Shown here: positions 7,147 to 14,869 of the stretch, piece by piece | Layout of the letters: each line of letters opens with the position of its first letter | How positions within the stretch are numbered: position 1 is the stretch's first letter | Assembly: GCA_964533645.1 (NCBI GenBank) | Contig: CAZHMQ010000013.1 | Span: 1 to 33,421, forward strand | Direction: 5' to 3' | From: JABDBK01 sp964533645 | GTDB lineage: Bacteria; Pseudomonadota; Gammaproteobacteria; DSM-16500 | DNA: 33,421 nt | Notes under the pieces: model-generated | What the model saw: only the letters and a program-made list of their open reading frames with translations | The model's database searches: none | What the model was told of the DNA's origin: nothing | Made by a program: the position numbers and the translations under genes

Positions 7147-8265
7147 ATGGCGAAAGGTGGAGGCGGTGATCAATCCGACAATTCGACCGGGTTAATATGG
7201 ATTATCGCTGCGGTATTGATCTTTTGTTACATTATGTGGTACGTCTACCGTGTGCAAATGACCAAAGCCTATTTTGCATTGAAATTGATCGAAATCAAGA
7301 TGATTGGGTATTTTACTAATAGACTTGATGATGTTCGTCAAGTGATCACTTCAACTGATCCCGCAAAACTGACTTTCAATGATGTGTTGCAAGTAGGAAA
7401 CTTGGTAGGTGAATACGTACGCATTCCTGTTGTGGCTATTATACTTGGTTTAGCTCTCTTTATTTATTTTACTAATTCAACACGTTCGTTTAATCGTGCC
7501 TATAATATGCGTGATTTGGCTGAAGCAGAAAAAAAGAATTGGCCGCAAATTTCTCCTCCTTTAGGATTGGATTTGGACAAACAAGATATCGATAAAGGTC
7601 CATGGGCCATGGCTTTAACGCCTATGCAGTTTTGCAAACGATATCAATTATTAGATGAACATAAAGCTGAGCCTAGAGAAGGTATGGCAAAAAGAGAATG
7701 GAATCGAGTCGAAGTATCGCTTAAACGAGGTCAGGCGACAAAAATTTTTTCTATACAACTAGGGCCTTTGTGGCAAGGTATTGATAAATTGCCTTTACAT
7801 GTACGTGCCTTATTTGCCATTTTTGCAGCTAAGTATCATAGCGATATGACTGCTGTGACTGCCATGTCGAATCAACTAAGCGTTTCTTCAAAGACTAAAT
7901 TAGATTTTACAGGGGTTGATGAGCTGTGTAAAAAATACCAAGATACAAAAATTATTAAACACATTATGCAATCACATGCTTATGTATTAACGGTCATGGC
8001 TTCTATGCTGTTGGCTGCACGTGAGGATGGTGTGCTTGCTTCTGCCGATTTTTTATGGTTAAAACCAGTGGATCGTAAACTTTGGTATATGTTGAATACA
8101 GTGGGTAGACAAACACCCTTTGTTGAGGTCGCTGGCCCTTTTGCGCATTGGAATGCAGAAAAACTCATGGGTAGACGATTATTAGTTCCTATGGTTGAAG
8201 AAGCAACCAATGCATTAGAAGTTGCATTAAAAGAGATAGTTTATCATCCTGATGAAACGGATTAA
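7147..8265 (+). CDS. icmP: Dot/Icm type IVB secretion protein DotM (IcmP)
   Basis: DotM is an inner-membrane part of the type IV coupling complex with DotL and DotN. In Legionella its cytoplasmic domain helps recognise effectors with acidic C-termini. The protein has a Gly-rich N-terminus, two membrane segments (about 15-34 and 91-108) and a large soluble domain to residue 372, close to the Legionella length. It is the first gene of the secretion operon, with AAAGGT upstream of ATG 7147. In L. pneumophila icmT-S-R-Q precede icmP, but here dksA does. The call rests on topology, length and position directly before an unmistakable dotL. Confidence 0.92.
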   Translation: MAKGGGGDQSDNSTGLIWIIAAVLIFCYIMWYVYRVQMTKAYFALKLIEIKMIGYFTNRLDDVRQVITSTDPAKLTFNDVLQVGNLVGEYVRIPVVAIILGLALFIYFTNSTRSFNRAYNMRDLAEAEKKNWPQISPPLGLDLDKQDIDKGPWAMALTPMQFCKRYQLLDEHKAEPREGMAKREWNRVEVSLKRGQATKIFSIQLGPLWQGIDKLPLHVRALFAIFAAKYHSDMTAVTAMSNQLSVSSKTKLDFTGVDELCKKYQDTKIIKHIMQSHAYVLTVMASMLLAAREDGVLASADFLWLKPVDRKLWYMLNTVGRQTPFVEVAGPFAHWNAEKLMGRRLLVPMVEEATNALEVALKEIVYHPDETD

Positions 8266-8288
8266 TGACACGCTGAACCGGGAATAAT

Positions 8289-10649
8289 ATGCGCCAACAA
8301 CGTGGTTTAGAAGAGAACCAAGAGTTACCGCCGCAATTATTATTGCGAGATACCCGTACTATGGGTATGAAGATGGCTGATTTTTTTAAAGACCCTGCAA
8401 AAACCGCTAATTTATTAATGTGTTTAGCAGTGGTTGCTATCATTGCAAAATCCGTGACCGAGTTAGTGGGTATAGTATGTATAGGTATCTTTGTATATGC
8501 TTATACTCGCGAATTCAAATTACCGTTTCGTATGCCTCAACGTTCAGGCGCTTTTGATTACAATGATCCTCTGCCGGGTAATACTAATAAACCACGTAAG
8601 GCTCGCGGCATCAGTTTTTTTGGTAACCGAAAACAGACAGGGGAAGAATTGTGGTTCAATAATGATGATATGCGAACCCACGTTTTAATTTTCGGTTCTA
8701 CCGGTAGCGGTAAAACCGAAGCGTTGGTTTCTATTGCATTCAATGCGTTGGTTCAAGGCAGTGGATTTTTGTATGTCGATGGTAAAGGTGATAATAGTTT
8801 ATTCGCTAAAGTATTTTCCATGACACGTTTTATGGGACGTGAAGATGATTTGCTTTTAATCAACTTTATGACGGGTGCTAGAGATATTATAGGTGCTCAA
8901 GAAAAGCGTCTTTCGAATACGATGAATCCTTTTTGTAATGGTTCCTCCAGTATGTTATCCGGTTTGGTCACCAGTTTGATGGATTCGGGTAGTCAATCGG
9001 GTGATGGCGATATGTGGAAAGGCCGTGCCATTGTGTTTGTCGAAGCCTTGATGAAAGTTCTCGTTTATATGCGTGATCAAGGAAAAATTTTGCTAGATGC
9101 GAATACCATTCGTAATTATTTTGAATTAACACGGTTAGAGGCCATAGGCATAGACAAAATGTTTATTCGTGATAACCAGGAGCCCGTCAGTTTAGCAGAA
9201 GCTCCTAGTTTAGTGTTAGAGCCTATGATGAACTACTTACGAACCTTGCCAGGTTATGATGCATCAAAAAAAGGAAAGCAAAGCTCCACTGTGTTTGAAC
9301 AGCATGGGTTTATTACCATGCAATTGACGCGTGCATTCGGTTCTTTAGCGGATACTTATGGGCACATTATTCGTACTAATCTTTCCGAAGTGGATTTAAA
9401 AGATGTCGTATTGAATAGGCGAATTTTGGTAGTATTATTACCTGCTTTAGAAAAAGCCCCTGATGAATTGGCAAATTTGGGAAAAGTGATTATTGCTTCA
9501 CTTAAAGCCATGATGGCTGCAGGTCTTGGGGATGCGGTAGAAGGAACTTATAAGGAAGTCATTTCACGAAAACCCACTGCTTGTTTGACGCCTTATATGT
9601 GTATCTTGGATGAATATGGCTATTATGCAGTAAAAGGCTTTGCTGTGGTTCCAGCGCAAGCGCGATCGCTAGGGTTTTCAGTTATTTTTGCAGGACAAGA
9701 TTTACCGGCTTTTCAAAAAGCGTCTAAAGAAGAGGCGGCGTCTATTGGTGCGAATACCAACATTAAAATATGTATGAAATTGGAAGATCCCGCGGAAACA
9801 TGGGAATTTTTCTCTAAAACAGCAGGGGAATCATGGGTTACCAAAGTCGATTCATTTCAAACGAATGCAGGCAGTCTGTTAAATAATTATATGGATAGCC
9901 GCAGTGCATCATCGGAAAAACGTGCTCGTGTGGATTTGTTGGATTTGAAAGAACAACGAGAAGGTGAAGCTCATGTCTTTTTTAAATCAAAAATCGTTAG
10001 AGCACGTATGTTTTTTGCGAATCCTCCAGCGGTTAAACAGTTTAGGCTTAATCATTTCTTAAAAGTTGAGCCGCCTATAGGCAGGACATTGATTGACTTA
10101 GAAAATCGACTCGAAGAATTTGATCATATTTTGGAACGTGAAGGTGAGGCATTTAAACCAACGACAGAAGAAGCAGAAGAAATCCAGTTGATCGCGAATG
10201 TCATGCATGACAAACCAGAAATGAATCTTATTGAGCGCGGCGTATCTGCTTTATTAGCTTTCCACAATAGACAGACTATGCCAGCAGAAGAAGAAAAACT
10301 TGTGACTGAAGAGTTAGAAGTATCCGGGCATATCAATTTATTTAGTAAGCCAGTATTAGATGAAAGTGTGAAGCAACTCGTGGGCGCGGATTACGAACGT
10401 TTTAGCCAACCATTAGTTAATAAAGCATTCTTAAAAACTAAAGTTGAGCTATTGGAACGTATTTTGGGACGCGGAAGTTCTCAGTCATCAACTATCGCCC
10501 AAGAAATAATAAAAGACATTTTGAACGCAACAGACTATCCGCCTAGCATAGAAGGTATATTCTTGGAGGCGGAAGTGGTCATTCAGGCAGCTAAAGAATT
10601 AGTGAACTATATTTCAAGTATGCGCAGTTCTGGAGAATCGGGTGATTAA
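8289..10649 (+). CDS. icmO: Dot/Icm type IV coupling ATPase DotL (IcmO)
   Basis: DotL is the VirD4-like coupling protein that delivers effectors to the channel. There are two N-terminal membrane segments (about 38-72). The Walker A loop is G-S-T-G-S-G-K-T at 136-143, and the Walker B-like C-I-L-D-E-Y-G-Y-Y is near residue 438. The C-terminal 200 residues are acidic and helical, matching the tail that binds DotN and the IcmSW-LvgA adaptor in Legionella. The length of 786 is close to the Legionella DotL (about 783). It starts 23 bases after icmP. Its stop overlaps the icmN start by eight bases, so tight coupling is likely. Confidence 0.96.
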   Translation: MRQQRGLEENQELPPQLLLRDTRTMGMKMADFFKDPAKTANLLMCLAVVAIIAKSVTELVGIVCIGIFVYAYTREFKLPFRMPQRSGAFDYNDPLPGNTNKPRKARGISFFGNRKQTGEELWFNNDDMRTHVLIFGSTGSGKTEALVSIAFNALVQGSGFLYVDGKGDNSLFAKVFSMTRFMGREDDLLLINFMTGARDIIGAQEKRLSNTMNPFCNGSSSMLSGLVTSLMDSGSQSGDGDMWKGRAIVFVEALMKVLVYMRDQGKILLDANTIRNYFELTRLEAIGIDKMFIRDNQEPVSLAEAPSLVLEPMMNYLRTLPGYDASKKGKQSSTVFEQHGFITMQLTRAFGSLADTYGHIIRTNLSEVDLKDVVLNRRILVVLLPALEKAPDELANLGKVIIASLKAMMAAGLGDAVEGTYKEVISRKPTACLTPYMCILDEYGYYAVKGFAVVPAQARSLGFSVIFAGQDLPAFQKASKEEAASIGANTNIKICMKLEDPAETWEFFSKTAGESWVTKVDSFQTNAGSLLNNYMDSRSASSEKRARVDLLDLKEQREGEAHVFFKSKIVRARMFFANPPAVKQFRLNHFLKVEPPIGRTLIDLENRLEEFDHILEREGEAFKPTTEEAEEIQLIANVMHDKPEMNLIERGVSALLAFHNRQTMPAEEEKLVTEELEVSGHINLFSKPVLDESVKQLVGADYERFSQPLVNKAFLKTKVELLERILGRGSSQSSTIAQEIIKDILNATDYPPSIEGIFLEAEVVIQAAKELVNYISSMRSSGESGD

Positions 10650-11403
10650 TGAAAATATAAAATCGTGTCATGACAGTGCATATATAATATTTTTGTGCTT
10701 TATGAGTATTATTCTATTCTCGCTTCAAGGCTGCGCATCATCTGCTGCGGGAAGAGGAGCCGCAAGCTCAGCAGATCAAGCTTATCTTGACACAGATTAT
10801 GCCTTGCGACATTTTGGTGATACAGGAGATGTGAGTACAGCCTATCAAAATTCTAGCCAAACAGCGAAAGGCATGGTGATAGGTGGCGTGGTGGGCGCGG
10901 CAGCGGGTAGCGCAACATCGCCCGTGGGTGGTATGGCAGGGTTTGGGCTTGGTGCAATTTTTGGTGGTGCATTAGGTAAATACATTGATTCACATACTAC
11001 GCTTGCGGATAAGTTAGAGAATAGACATGTGCGCGTAATCGAAATAGGTGATCAGATTATGTTAGTGATCAACTCCACAACGCTGTTTTATTCAAATACA
11101 TCAAATATCCGTTTGGATGCTTATGACACGCTAGATTTAGTAAGCGAATATATTAGTCGTTATCCTAATATATCTGTGAAAATTGTAGCTTATACAAGTG
11201 CGGCAGAGCCTGAACGTGTTTCACGCCCACTGTCACAACAACAGGCGGATCATGTGATGAAATATTTGTGGAATAGACATATTAATACACGAATGCTTTA
11301 TGCAGAGGGGGGCGGTAGTTCAAAATTGGTTACGGCGAATACCGCGGATTGGAATAGTGATAATTATAGGGTTGAAATTACGCTTGAAAAATTGCCGGTG
11401 TGA
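10642..11403 (+). CDS. icmN: Dot/Icm lipoprotein DotK (IcmN), OmpA-like, with glycine zipper
   Basis: This is an outer-membrane lipoprotein of the Dot/Icm core. The start is GTG 10642, overlapping dotL by eight bases. The hydrophobic signal ends in lipobox L-Q-G-C with Cys 31. A later in-frame ATG (codon 21) would leave only a very short signal. Residues 77-113 form a glycine-zipper segment with repeated G-x-x-x-G spacing. About 135-250 is an OmpA-like peptidoglycan-binding fold, ending A-D-W-N-S-D-N-Y-R-V-E-I-T-L. At 253 residues it is longer than L. pneumophila DotK (about 189), and the zipper accounts for much of the difference. Position between dotL and dotJ supports the call. Confidence 0.85.
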   Translation: MINENIKSCHDSAYIIFLCFMSIILFSLQGCASSAAGRGAASSADQAYLDTDYALRHFGDTGDVSTAYQNSSQTAKGMVIGGVVGAAAGSATSPVGGMAGFGLGAIFGGALGKYIDSHTTLADKLENRHVRVIEIGDQIMLVINSTTLFYSNTSNIRLDAYDTLDLVSEYISRYPNISVKIVAYTSAAEPERVSRPLSQQQADHVMKYLWNRHINTRMLYAEGGGSSKLVTANTADWNSDNYRVEITLEKLPV

Positions 11404-11444
11404 TCGTGCCCGCACTCGGACACGATGAAAGAGGAAATAAAACT

Positions 11445-11657
11445 ATGATAGGCGACAGACATGAAATGCCTCGATATCAAAGTGATTTTTATCGCGAGAA
11501 TTACAACAAGATAGTGCGATGGTTATTTGTATCGGCATTGATTATACTTTTTTTAATATTAGCTATTATATATTTTGAGTTATTTGTGCCTACGACCAAA
11601 TATTATGCCTCGACAACAACAGGGCAACTTATAGAGTTAAATCCATATGGAAGCTAG
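11445..11657 (+). CDS. icmM: Dot/Icm inner-membrane protein DotJ (IcmM)
   Basis: This 70-residue protein resembles the N-terminal part of DotI: a short cytoplasmic Y-Q-S-D-F-Y-R-E-N-Y-N-K motif, one membrane segment (about 25-45), then F-V-P-T-T-K-Y-Y-A-S-T-T-T-G. It stops before the periplasmic domain. In Legionella, DotJ associates with DotI. ATG 11445 is chosen because GAGGA (11431-11435) precedes it. An in-frame GTG at 11400 would add 15 residues and overlap icmN. Its motif D-F-Y-R-x-x-Y is shared with the three icmL genes that follow, pointing to duplication within this operon's ancestry. Confidence 0.85.
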   Translation: MIGDRHEMPRYQSDFYRENYNKIVRWLFVSALIILFLILAIIYFELFVPTTKYYASTTTGQLIELNPYGS

Positions 11658-11668
11658 CGGAGTGACTT

Positions 11669-12280
11669 ATGGTTGATGTGGGCGATATCAAGAATGATGG
11701 CAATGACTTTTACCGTAACCATTCGCAAAAGGTTCTTATAGGATTTATCATTTGCTTAATTCTTATGTTAATGATGGTGATAGTGCTGCTTTATCAGCTC
11801 AAAAATAGACCTATCCCGCCTTTTGTTGCAGTGAGTCCTGATGGTCAAAAAATGCAACTGCAATACTATGACAACCCAAATTTATTATCGAGTACGTTAA
11901 TAAAATGGGCAAGTAAAGCTGCTGTGGCTGCTTATACTTATGATTTTTATAATTACCCCGGACAGTTGCAAATGACACAACCTTATTTTACAGAAGCAGG
12001 ATGGGCAAGTTATAGACAATCGATACAAGCTTTGCTTGACACTATAACTACCAATAAATTATTTGTAAATGGAGTGGTATCCGCGCCGCCTGTTATTTCA
12101 AATCAGGGGAGTTTGGGCGGTTATGATAGAGTTTGGCGTATTCAGGTTCCATTTTTAGTAACATATCAAAGTTCGGAAAGTACAGCCAACGCCAGCTATA
12201 TGGTGAGTCTCATGATTGTTAAAGTACCGACTACAGAAAACCCGGCTGCTATCGCAATTGACCAATTTGTCATGAGGTAA
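11669..12280 (+). CDS. icmL: Dot/Icm protein DotI (IcmL), copy 1
   Basis: DotI is a bitopic inner-membrane protein with a VirB8-like periplasmic domain. Here N-D-F-Y-R-N-H precedes the membrane segment (about 22-43), and a periplasmic region follows with the family pattern: I-K-W-A-S-K-A-A-V-A-A-Y-T-Y-D-F, N-Y-P-G-Q-L, P-Y-F-T-E-A-G-W and W-R-I-Q-V-P-F-L-V-T-Y. The length of 203 is near Legionella DotI (212). GGAG upstream supports ATG 11669. It is the copy most like canonical DotI of the three. It begins 12 bases after icmM. Confidence 0.93.
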   Translation: MVDVGDIKNDGNDFYRNHSQKVLIGFIICLILMLMMVIVLLYQLKNRPIPPFVAVSPDGQKMQLQYYDNPNLLSSTLIKWASKAAVAAYTYDFYNYPGQLQMTQPYFTEAGWASYRQSIQALLDTITTNKLFVNGVVSAPPVISNQGSLGGYDRVWRIQVPFLVTYQSSESTANASYMVSLMIVKVPTTENPAAIAIDQFVMR

Positions 12281-12290
12281 GAGAAAAAAT

Positions 12291-12980
12291 ATGGAAGATA
12301 GCAAAAAATTATCAGATGCTTTGATGCTAGTGCAGTTGCGCAATGCATTTTATAAAAAAAAGTTTCATTTTGTTTTAGGGATTTATGTTTTAAGTTTAAT
12401 CATTATTGCCATCTTAATTTCGATTATTATATTTATCAAAGCAACTGAAGCACAGCCGCGCTATTTTGTTGCAGATGAAGTGGGCCGTCTTATAAAAGAT
12501 ATACCATTAAGTGACTTAAATATGTCATCGGATGAATTGGTTGAATGGACGGTAAAAGCTGTTGAGGCGGCGAATTCATTTGATTTTATTAATTACAGGC
12601 GACAACTTCAAGATGCCCAAAAATACTTTATAGATCAAAGTTGGGTAACTTACATGAGAGAGCTTGCTATTTCAGATAACTTATTGGCTTTAAAAACTCG
12701 AAGATGGATTTTTGTGGCAAAAGTCGTAGAAAAGCCAACGCTGATCACCGAAGGCATTTTAAGTGGTGTACGTGCCTTTAAATTTCAAATGCCTTTATTG
12801 GTTACCTACTTGAAACCACCATCGTATGATATTAAAAGTAGCTCATCGAATGCATTTATAGTCACAGTTATTGTCATACGTAGAAATTTATTGGAAAGTT
12901 ATAAAGGTTTGGCTGTTTATTCTATGGTCATTAGTAATGCTCCTGAGTCGACTAAAAAAATGAATATGCCATCGGGGTAA
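12291..12980 (+). CDS. IcmL/DotI-family protein, copy 2 (divergent)
   Basis: It has the same architecture as copy 1: a short cytoplasmic part, a membrane segment at about 26-49, then a VirB8-like periplasmic domain with V-E-W-T-V-K-A-V-E-A-A, F-D-F-I-N-Y-R-R-Q-L, K-Y-F-I-D-Q-S-W and F-K-F-Q-M-P-L-L-V-T-Y. The D-F-Y-R motif is replaced by N-A-F-Y-K-K-K. The length is 229 residues. It starts ten bases after copy 1. Coxiella is known to carry two icmL genes, and this organism has three. The extra copies may form mixed oligomers or specialised subcomplexes, which is inference. Confidence 0.88.
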   Translation: MEDSKKLSDALMLVQLRNAFYKKKFHFVLGIYVLSLIIIAILISIIIFIKATEAQPRYFVADEVGRLIKDIPLSDLNMSSDELVEWTVKAVEAANSFDFINYRRQLQDAQKYFIDQSWVTYMRELAISDNLLALKTRRWIFVAKVVEKPTLITEGILSGVRAFKFQMPLLVTYLKPPSYDIKSSSSNAFIVTVIVIRRNLLESYKGLAVYSMVISNAPESTKKMNMPSG

Positions 12981-13056
12981 TAGCGCTCTGATTCTTTTAG
13001 ATATTCACCACATATGTTATAGTTTGACAACTATTTTGCAATCTATAGAGGTGGAA

Positions 13057-13716
13057 ATGGCAGTAGAAAAGCAAGATGTAGTCCGCCTAAAAAGTGATTT
13101 CTATCGCGATGGTTATCGTAAAATTATACTATGTTTAGGATTGATTATTGCAGCGATTATTTTATTGGTTGCCAGTTGCGTATATTTGTATGTGACAAAA
13201 CCACCACCTGTTTATTTTTCTACAGATAAAGAATGGCGAATTTTGCCACCTGTATCGGTAGAGTTACCTTATCTTGTTTCGGCAGATTTATTACAATGGG
13301 TAGGTAATGTCATGATGAGCGTGTTTTATTACGACTTTCTTCACTATCAAGATCAGCTTCAAGAAAACAGAGTGTATTTCACGGATAAAGGTTGGCTCGC
13401 TTTTCAAGGTATGATAAATAATTATGCATCCAATGATACAGTAAGTGTCAAGAAAACGTTTGTGAATGGTGCTCCAAATGGAGCTCCGTTTATTCTTAAT
13501 GAAGGGGTGTTGGAACAAAGATATGCTTGGTGGGTGCAAGTTCCCACGAAGATTACTTATAGTTATATAGGTAAGGAAGCTACAACGGATGAAAAGCAAG
13601 TAACTTTTCAAATACTTGTGGTTAGGGTTCCTACTTTAAATAATATTTACGGTGTGGCAATTGATAATATCAAGCTTTTGACAAATAAAACAGCAACGAG
13701 TACGCCTAATGCATAA
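13057..13716 (+). CDS. IcmL/DotI-family protein, copy 3
   Basis: It is another DotI-like protein: S-D-F-Y-R-D-G-Y before a membrane segment (about 24-46), then P-V-Y-F-S-T-D, L-L-Q-W-V-G-N-V-M-M-S-V-F-Y-Y-D-F, Y-Q-D-Q-L, V-Y-F-T-D-K-G-W and W-W-V-Q-V-P-T-K-I-T-Y. ATG 13057 is preceded by AGAGGTGG and gives 219 residues. An in-frame TTG at 13024 is possible but would add 11 unlike residues. A 76-base gap separates it from copy 2, the widest within this part of the operon, so a separate promoter is possible, though I could not find a good one. It overlaps icmK by eight bases. Confidence 0.88.
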   Translation: MAVEKQDVVRLKSDFYRDGYRKIILCLGLIIAAIILLVASCVYLYVTKPPPVYFSTDKEWRILPPVSVELPYLVSADLLQWVGNVMMSVFYYDFLHYQDQLQENRVYFTDKGWLAFQGMINNYASNDTVSVKKTFVNGAPNGAPFILNEGVLEQRYAWWVQVPTKITYSYIGKEATTDEKQVTFQILVVRVPTLNNIYGVAIDNIKLLTNKTATSTPNA

Positions 13717-14869
13717 AATATACATTAGAATAATAGTAAGCTTGTTTCTCTTACTAAACACTCATCTTGTAGCTTTTGCTGAGGGAGAAGTCATAAAGGC
13801 CACTCCTCCAGATCAAAAAAAACCTGAGCTTGAACCTACGATGGCGGAATATCAAGAATGGTTGAAAAAAAATGGGCATCCAAAAAAGCCGACTTCGCCA
13901 CCTCCTCTCGTGGTAACAAAAAAACCTATGATGCAATCAGCAAGAAGGGATGAAATTGTTACACAAGAAGATTTAATGGTTCCTGTCACGCCTGATGATT
14001 TTTTGGAAGATGCACCTGTCATGGAATCACCGCCTATTCCGTTTAAACAAAGCAGAGAAGTCATGGTGAATTCTGCGCCACCCTATCCTGCTCCAAGTGC
14101 TGAATCTAAAGAAGCATTTAATATCATGATGCAACAAAATGTGCCGTTAACCCCACAACAAGTGGTAAAGTTACGTCAAATGATTGATATATCGCAACGA
14201 GCAGCCGCTATCCCTGCGAATATACCGCCGAAACCTGTTTCCAGCACTTTAATGGTTAATTTAGCTCCGGGAGCAACACCTCCTGCTATCCGTTTAGCTC
14301 AAGGATATATCACATCGTTAGTATTTGTTGATTCAACAGGGTCTCCCTGGCCTATTGCATCTTATGACATAGGGGATCCCAAAAAAATCACGCCACAATG
14401 GGATGGAAAAAGTAATATTCTATTAATGCAATCCATGTCTCCTTATGGCGATAGCGATCTTATCATCCGGTTAGTGGGATTGCCTACACCTATCACATTA
14501 CAATTGGTGGCCGGCCAACGAGTCGTGGATTATCGCACGGATATTCATGTCTCAGGTATTGGACCCAATTCAAAAGATATTCCAACTGGCGTGGGGTTAC
14601 CTGGTAGTGCGAATCAACTTTTATTGAGTGTATTGGATGGCGTCCCGCCTCCAGGAAGTAAACAGCTAACGGTGACAGGAGGCGATTGTCTCGCTTGGTT
14701 ATTAGGAGATAAAATGTATTTAAGAACTCGCTTTACAGTACTTTCTCCAGGTTGGATAGGTACCATGGTAAGTCCAGATGGCATGCATGCTTATGAAATA
14801 CAACAAAGTGCTTCAGTGCTTATTTCTCAATATGGATCACCCGTTGAACTCAAGATTGAGGGATTTTAA
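13709..14869 (+). CDS. icmK: Dot/Icm outer-membrane core protein DotH (IcmK)
   Basis: DotH forms the outer-membrane ring of the secretion core with DotC, DotD, DotG and DotF. The signal peptide runs to A-F-A|E with probable cleavage after Ala 24. A Pro-rich region (about 30-125) follows, then L-T-P-Q-Q-V-V-K-L-R-Q-M-I-D near 146-160 and a beta-rich C-terminal domain ending V-E-L-K-I-E-G-F. The length is 386 residues (Legionella about 360). The start overlaps the upstream icmL copy by eight bases, and the stop overlaps icmE by one (TAATG), so the three are probably translationally coupled. Confidence 0.94.
   Translation: MHKIYIRIIVSLFLLLNTHLVAFAEGEVIKATPPDQKKPELEPTMAEYQEWLKKNGHPKKPTSPPPLVVTKKPMMQSARRDEIVTQEDLMVPVTPDDFLEDAPVMESPPIPFKQSREVMVNSAPPYPAPSAESKEAFNIMMQQNVPLTPQQVVKLRQMIDISQRAAAIPANIPPKPVSSTLMVNLAPGATPPAIRLAQGYITSLVFVDSTGSPWPIASYDIGDPKKITPQWDGKSNILLMQSMSPYGDSDLIIRLVGLPTPITLQLVAGQRVVDYRTDIHVSGIGPNSKDIPTGVGLPGSANQLLLSVLDGVPPPGSKQLTVTGGDCLAWLLGDKMYLRTRFTVLSPGWIGTMVSPDGMHAYEIQQSASVLISQYGSPVELKIEGF

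Noticed and set aside
13024..13052. TTGACA upstream of the third icmL as a promoter
   Set aside because: No acceptable -10 lies 16-18 bases downstream. The nearest, TATAGA, is only 14 bases away, so it is not called as a feature.
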